From positions 1 through 15,284 of the forward strand of contig JAJXUR010000006.1 of the NCBI GenBank assembly GCA_021782715.1: a stretch of 15,284 nt of DNA, in the 5' to 3' direction. The translations under genes and the position numbers were made by a program. The notes beneath the pieces are model-generated. The model saw only the letters and a program-made list of their open reading frames with translations. It had not been told where the DNA came from and did not search any database. The stretch is from a bacterium (lineage in GTDB: Bacteria; Patescibacteriota; Minisyncoccia; Phycocordibacterales; Phycocordibacteraceae). Positions 12,754-15,284 of the stretch are shown one piece after another; the stretch's first letter is position 1; the number at the start of each line of letters is the position of its first letter.

Positions 12754-13895
12754 AAGCCCTCTTCGTATCCAACGACCCGACGATATTCGACCCTGCGAGC
12801 GCGGCACGCGCGCGCATGCGCGCCTATGCTGTCGCGATAGGGGAGCTCCATATCGTCTCCACGGCGGCGCGGAGCGCGCGCGACGAACAGGACGGGCAGC
12901 TCTCTCTGCATCCGATATCCACGTGGAAAATATTTCGCATCCGCGCGCTCGCGAAGCGCGCCCATGCGCTCATCCTCGAGCACAGCATCGAGGTTGTTTC
13001 GGCACAGGACCCCTTCGAGCATGGGCTCGCGGCGCTTCGCGCCGCGCAGGGCACCAGCGCGCGGCTTCACATCCAGGTGCACACCGACTTCCTTTCGCCG
13101 TGGTTCGTGCGTGCCGGCAATTGGCGGAGTCCTTCCGTTCGCATGCCGCTCCTGAACCGTTGGCGTCGCAGTATTGCCGACGGCGTGCTCCAGAGAGCCG
13201 ACGGCATCCGTGTCGTGTCCGAGCGCGTGAAGGCCTCGCTCATTGCGCGACATGGCTCCAAGATACCCGAACCGACCGTCATCCCGGTCCCGGTCGACTC
13301 GACGGTTCCCGCGCCCGTGCCGCTCCCGCCGCACCCGGCCTTCACCTTCGCGCTCATCACGGTCGGGCGGCTCGAGCCCGAGAAGCGCGTCGAGGACATC
13401 CTCGCGGCCTTGAAGCTCGTGGTCAAGCACTACCCGATGGTCGGCCTCTTCGTCGTCGGCGACGGCCGGCAGCGCGGGAATCTCGAACGCATGGCGCGCT
13501 CGCTCGGGCTCGCCGACAAGGTCGTCTTCCTCAAGGGATGGCGGCCTGCAGCAGAAGCGCGCGGACTCATGGAGAGCGCGCACGCCTTCGTCCAGGCGAG
13601 CGCCTATGAGGGCTACGGCCGCACGCTCATAGAGGCTGCGCTCGCGAGAGTGCCCATCATCACGACCGACGTCGGCATCGTCGGCGAAGTGTTCAAGGGG
13701 TATGAAGACGTCCTCGCCGTGCCGGTTGCCGACCCGACCGCGCTCTCCTTGAGCATCGTTGGCATCATCGAGGACACCACTGTCCGCATGGAGCTCCCGC
13801 GGCATGCCGAGGAGACCGCTCGCGCCCACCTCGCCACCATCGGCGACATCCCCTCTCGCGTCGCCACAGACCTTGCGCGGCTCGCCGGTGCGTAA
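12750..13895 (+). CDS. Glycosyltransferase, GT4 family
   Basis: This 381-residue protein has a more divergent N-terminal domain (ALFVSNDPTIFDP, 3-15; HTDFLSPWFV, 111-120). The GT4 donor domain is clear: TVGRLEPEKRVEDILAAL (204-221), VVGDGRQR (235-242) and the EX7E motif, Glu287 to Glu295, in YEGYGRTLIEAAL. It has no recognisable Shine-Dalgarno site and overlaps the previous gene by 4 nt, so translation is probably coupled. Donor and acceptor are unknown. Confidence 0.87.
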   Translation: MKALFVSNDPTIFDPASAARARMRAYAVAIGELHIVSTAARSARDEQDGQLSLHPISTWKIFRIRALAKRAHALILEHSIEVVSAQDPFEHGLAALRAAQGTSARLHIQVHTDFLSPWFVRAGNWRSPSVRMPLLNRWRRSIADGVLQRADGIRVVSERVKASLIARHGSKIPEPTVIPVPVDSTVPAPVPLPPHPAFTFALITVGRLEPEKRVEDILAALKLVVKHYPMVGLFVVGDGRQRGNLERMARSLGLADKVVFLKGWRPAAEARGLMESAHAFVQASAYEGYGRTLIEAALARVPIITTDVGIVGEVFKGYEDVLAVPVADPTALSLSIVGIIEDTTVRMELPRHAEETARAHLATIGDIPSRVATDLARLAGA

Positions 13896-13950
13896 CTCGC
13901 GTAGAGACAGGGAAGTTATAGACCGTATAGGGCACGCAGATTACTCATGA

Positions 13951-13956
13951 TACAGT
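13951..13956 (+). promoter_or_regulatory. Extended -10 TGA-TACAGT, near-leaderless start
   Basis: TG at 13948-13949 and TACAGT (4 of 6) at 13951-13956 lie 7 nt before ATG 13964, in the only gap (68 nt) of the sugar locus after 9581. No good -35 element is seen, as is common for extended -10 promoters. It would start a new transcript for the dehydrogenase and epimerase pair. Confidence 0.5.
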
Positions 13957-13963
13957 CATTCCC

Positions 13964-14824
13964 ATGGCATCGACTTCAGGTACGAAATCGCTTATCGGCT
14001 TCATAGGGCAGGGGTACGTCGGCAAGAATTATGCCGACGATTTCGAACAGCGCGGCTTCCCGACTGTGCGATATGCTCTCGAAGAGCCGTACCGGGAAAA
14101 TAAGGAAAAGATAGCGGCGTGCGATATCGTCTTCATCGCGGTGCCGACACCGACCACGCCGGAAGGATTCGACGACTCCATCGTACGCGAGGCTATCGGT
14201 CTCGCGGGGGCAGGGAAGATTGCCATTGTGAAGTCAACCATCGTGCCGGGCACGACGAAATCATTTCAGGACCAGTATCCCGATCGGGTCGTCTTTTATT
14301 CTCCCGAGTTCCTCTCTGAGGCGACCGCGGCACATGATGCTGCACACCCGTTCTCGAACATCCTCGGCAGCGCGACTGATGACGCTGCGCACTGGGCTGC
14401 GGCTGAGCAGGTGCACACGCTCCTCCCGCCGGCGCCCTTCAAGCTCACCTGCGATAGCACCGAAGCGGAGCTTATCAAGTACGCGCATAATGCGAACGGT
14501 TTCGTGCAGGTCGTGCTCTGGAACATGTTCTACGACTTGGCGGCGAGAAGCGGCAGCAGCTGGGATGTGGTGCAGAAGGCGCTCCGCGCCGACCCGTACC
14601 TGTCGCACACGTACCTGTCGCCGGTGCATAAGACCGGTCGCGGCGCGGGCGGGCACTGCTTCATCAAGGATTTCGCCGCGCTGCGTGGCTTGTACGAAGA
14701 GGAGGTGGGCGATGCCGGAGGCATCGCCGCGCTCTCGGCGCTTGAGGCGAAGAATATCTCGCTCTTGAAAGAGAGCGGCAAGGATCTCGACTTGTTGCAA
14801 GCGGTATATGGAGAAAATATATGA
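13964..14824 (+). CDS. Short UDP-glucose/GDP-mannose dehydrogenase-like protein
   Basis: This 286-residue protein matches the NAD-binding and central domains of the UDP-glucose 6-dehydrogenase family, which makes UDP-glucuronate with two NAD+. It has GFIGQGYVG (12-20), VPTPTTPEGFDD (60-71), STIVPGTT (91-98), SPEFLSEATAAHD (113-125), AELIKYAHNANGF (168-180, with the expected Lys172) and the catalytic-cysteine motif GGHCFIKD (229-236, Cys232). Only 54 residues follow the cysteine, so the C-terminal UDP-binding domain of the usual 390-450-residue enzyme is missing. The next gene starts in its stop codon, so there is no room for a frameshifted remainder. It could still be a dehydrogenase with another way of holding the sugar nucleotide. 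The adjacent UDP-glucuronate 4-epimerase-like gene fits a UDP-Glc to UDP-GlcA to UDP-GalA route. Confidence 0.8.
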   Translation: MASTSGTKSLIGFIGQGYVGKNYADDFEQRGFPTVRYALEEPYRENKEKIAACDIVFIAVPTPTTPEGFDDSIVREAIGLAGAGKIAIVKSTIVPGTTKSFQDQYPDRVVFYSPEFLSEATAAHDAAHPFSNILGSATDDAAHWAAAEQVHTLLPPAPFKLTCDSTEAELIKYAHNANGFVQVVLWNMFYDLAARSGSSWDVVQKALRADPYLSHTYLSPVHKTGRGAGGHCFIKDFAALRGLYEEEVGDAGGIAALSALEAKNISLLKESGKDLDLLQAVYGENI

Positions 14825-15284
14825 AGAAAAAAACTCGCACGATCGTCATTACCGGCTCCGCTGGGTTCATCGGGTTTCATCTCGCGCACTCGCTTCTTGA
14901 AAAGGGATGGCGTGTGATCGGCGTCGATTCGATCACGGACTATTACGATCCGCGTATCAAACAGAAGCGTCTTGCAATCCTCAAGAAATATCCGGAATTC
15001 AGCTTCTATAAGACGAATATCGCAAAGTACCCGGCGCTCGAGGCCCTCCTTAAGAAGGAGAGACCAGATGAGATCGTGCATCTTGCGGCACAGGCAGGCG
15101 TACGATACTCGCTTTCGAACCCATGGGCGTATATCGAATCGAACGAACTCGGCACACTGAATATCTTTGAGGCGGCGAAGCGCCTCAAACTCCCGCGCGT
15201 GTTCTACGCCTCGTCGAGTTCGGTCTACGGCCTCAATGAAGCATCGCCCATGAAGGAAACTGATCGCACCGACACACAGATTTC
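14821..15284 (+). CDS. UDP-glucuronate 4-epimerase-like SDR (partial)
   Basis: Only the first 154 residues are in the window; the gene runs off the right edge. The N-terminus has the NAD-binding ITGSAGFIGFHLA. It continues with DYYDPRIKQKRL, a segment typical of UDP-glucuronate 4-epimerases of the CapI/LspL type, then HLAAQAGVRYSLSNP, NELGTLNIFEAAKR and YASSSSVYGLNE. The enzyme would turn UDP-glucuronate into UDP-galacturonate, fitting the dehydrogenase-like gene it overlaps by 4 nt (ATGA). GGAGA lies 8 nt before the ATG and could be a Shine-Dalgarno site, but it is within the upstream gene. The catalytic Tyr/Lys pair is beyond the window. Confidence 0.87.
   Translation, partial: MKKKTRTIVITGSAGFIGFHLAHSLLEKGWRVIGVDSITDYYDPRIKQKRLAILKKYPEFSFYKTNIAKYPALEALLKKERPDEIVHLAAQAGVRYSLSNPWAYIESNELGTLNIFEAAKRLKLPRVFYASSSSVYGLNEASPMKETDRTDTQI

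Noticed and set aside
12566..13609. Plus-strand open frame of 347 codons in another frame
   Set aside because: It overlaps two GT4 genes and has Arg/Ala-rich low-complexity protein with no domain.
12396..13829. Long minus-strand open frame (477 codons) across two glycosyltransferase genes
   Set aside because: The translation is rich in Arg, Glu, Asp and His with no recognisable motif, and it lies opposite two clear GT4 genes. Long antisense frames are expected in GC-rich coding DNA.
14810..14824. Frameshift separating a missing C-terminal domain of the dehydrogenase
   Set aside because: The sequence after the stop is a clear new SDR N-terminus starting in the stop codon, leaving no remnant of a UDP-binding domain.

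Overview
The window looks like a piece of a Patescibacteria (CPR) chromosome, most likely a Parcubacteria-type lineage. The evidence is the CPR-like 16S rRNA 3' tail at the left edge, a 16S gene that is not followed by a 23S gene, very tight gene packing, short versions of housekeeping proteins (RsmI 223 aa, MurC 429 aa), a cytoplasmic TraG/HerA-type ATPase next to a ComEA-like protein, and a large surface-sugar locus. No database search was possible, so the lineage is an inference.

Layout. 1-96: 3' end of 16S rRNA on the + strand. 97-287: a structured trailer without a gene. 288-323: a 16-bp bidirectional terminator shared with a convergent tRNA-Ile(GAU) gene (329-401, minus). 521-4447: a PrcB-like membrane-anchored protein, then murD, murI and murC on the + strand, which supply D-glutamate and build the first peptide steps of peptidoglycan. 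4448-4530: a cluster of hairpins between convergent genes. 4547-5383 (minus): a divergent laccase-domain (PgeF/YfiH-like) protein. 5500-9477 (+): rsmI, a 58-aa two-helix membrane protein, a TraG/HerA-type ATPase with a long Pro/Ala-rich tail, and a secreted ComEA-like HhH-PKD-LTD protein. 9479-9536: a compact nested palindromic repeat. 9581-15284 (+): a surface polysaccharide locus with an SDR epimerase, three GT4 glycosyltransferases, a short UDP-glucose-dehydrogenase-like protein and the start of a UDP-glucuronate 4-epimerase cut by the window edge.

The most interesting signal is about translation initiation. The 16S 3' tail keeps helix 45 and its GGAA tetraloop, but the anti-Shine-Dalgarno core reads CATATCC where CACCTCC is expected. 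In the same window many genes have a -10-like hexamer (TATACT, TAGAAT, TAGATT, TAACAT, TACAGT) only 6-8 nt before the start codon, so their mRNAs would begin at or next to the AUG (leaderless). Several of these hexamers overlap the stop codon of the gene before. Genes without such a box are mostly joined by overlaps (ATGA, TAATG). The one gene with a strong AGGAG Shine-Dalgarno site and a conventional leader is the minus-strand laccase-domain gene, whose codon use also looks different. Together these suggest an organism that initiates largely by leaderless starts and translational coupling rather than by Shine-Dalgarno pairing.
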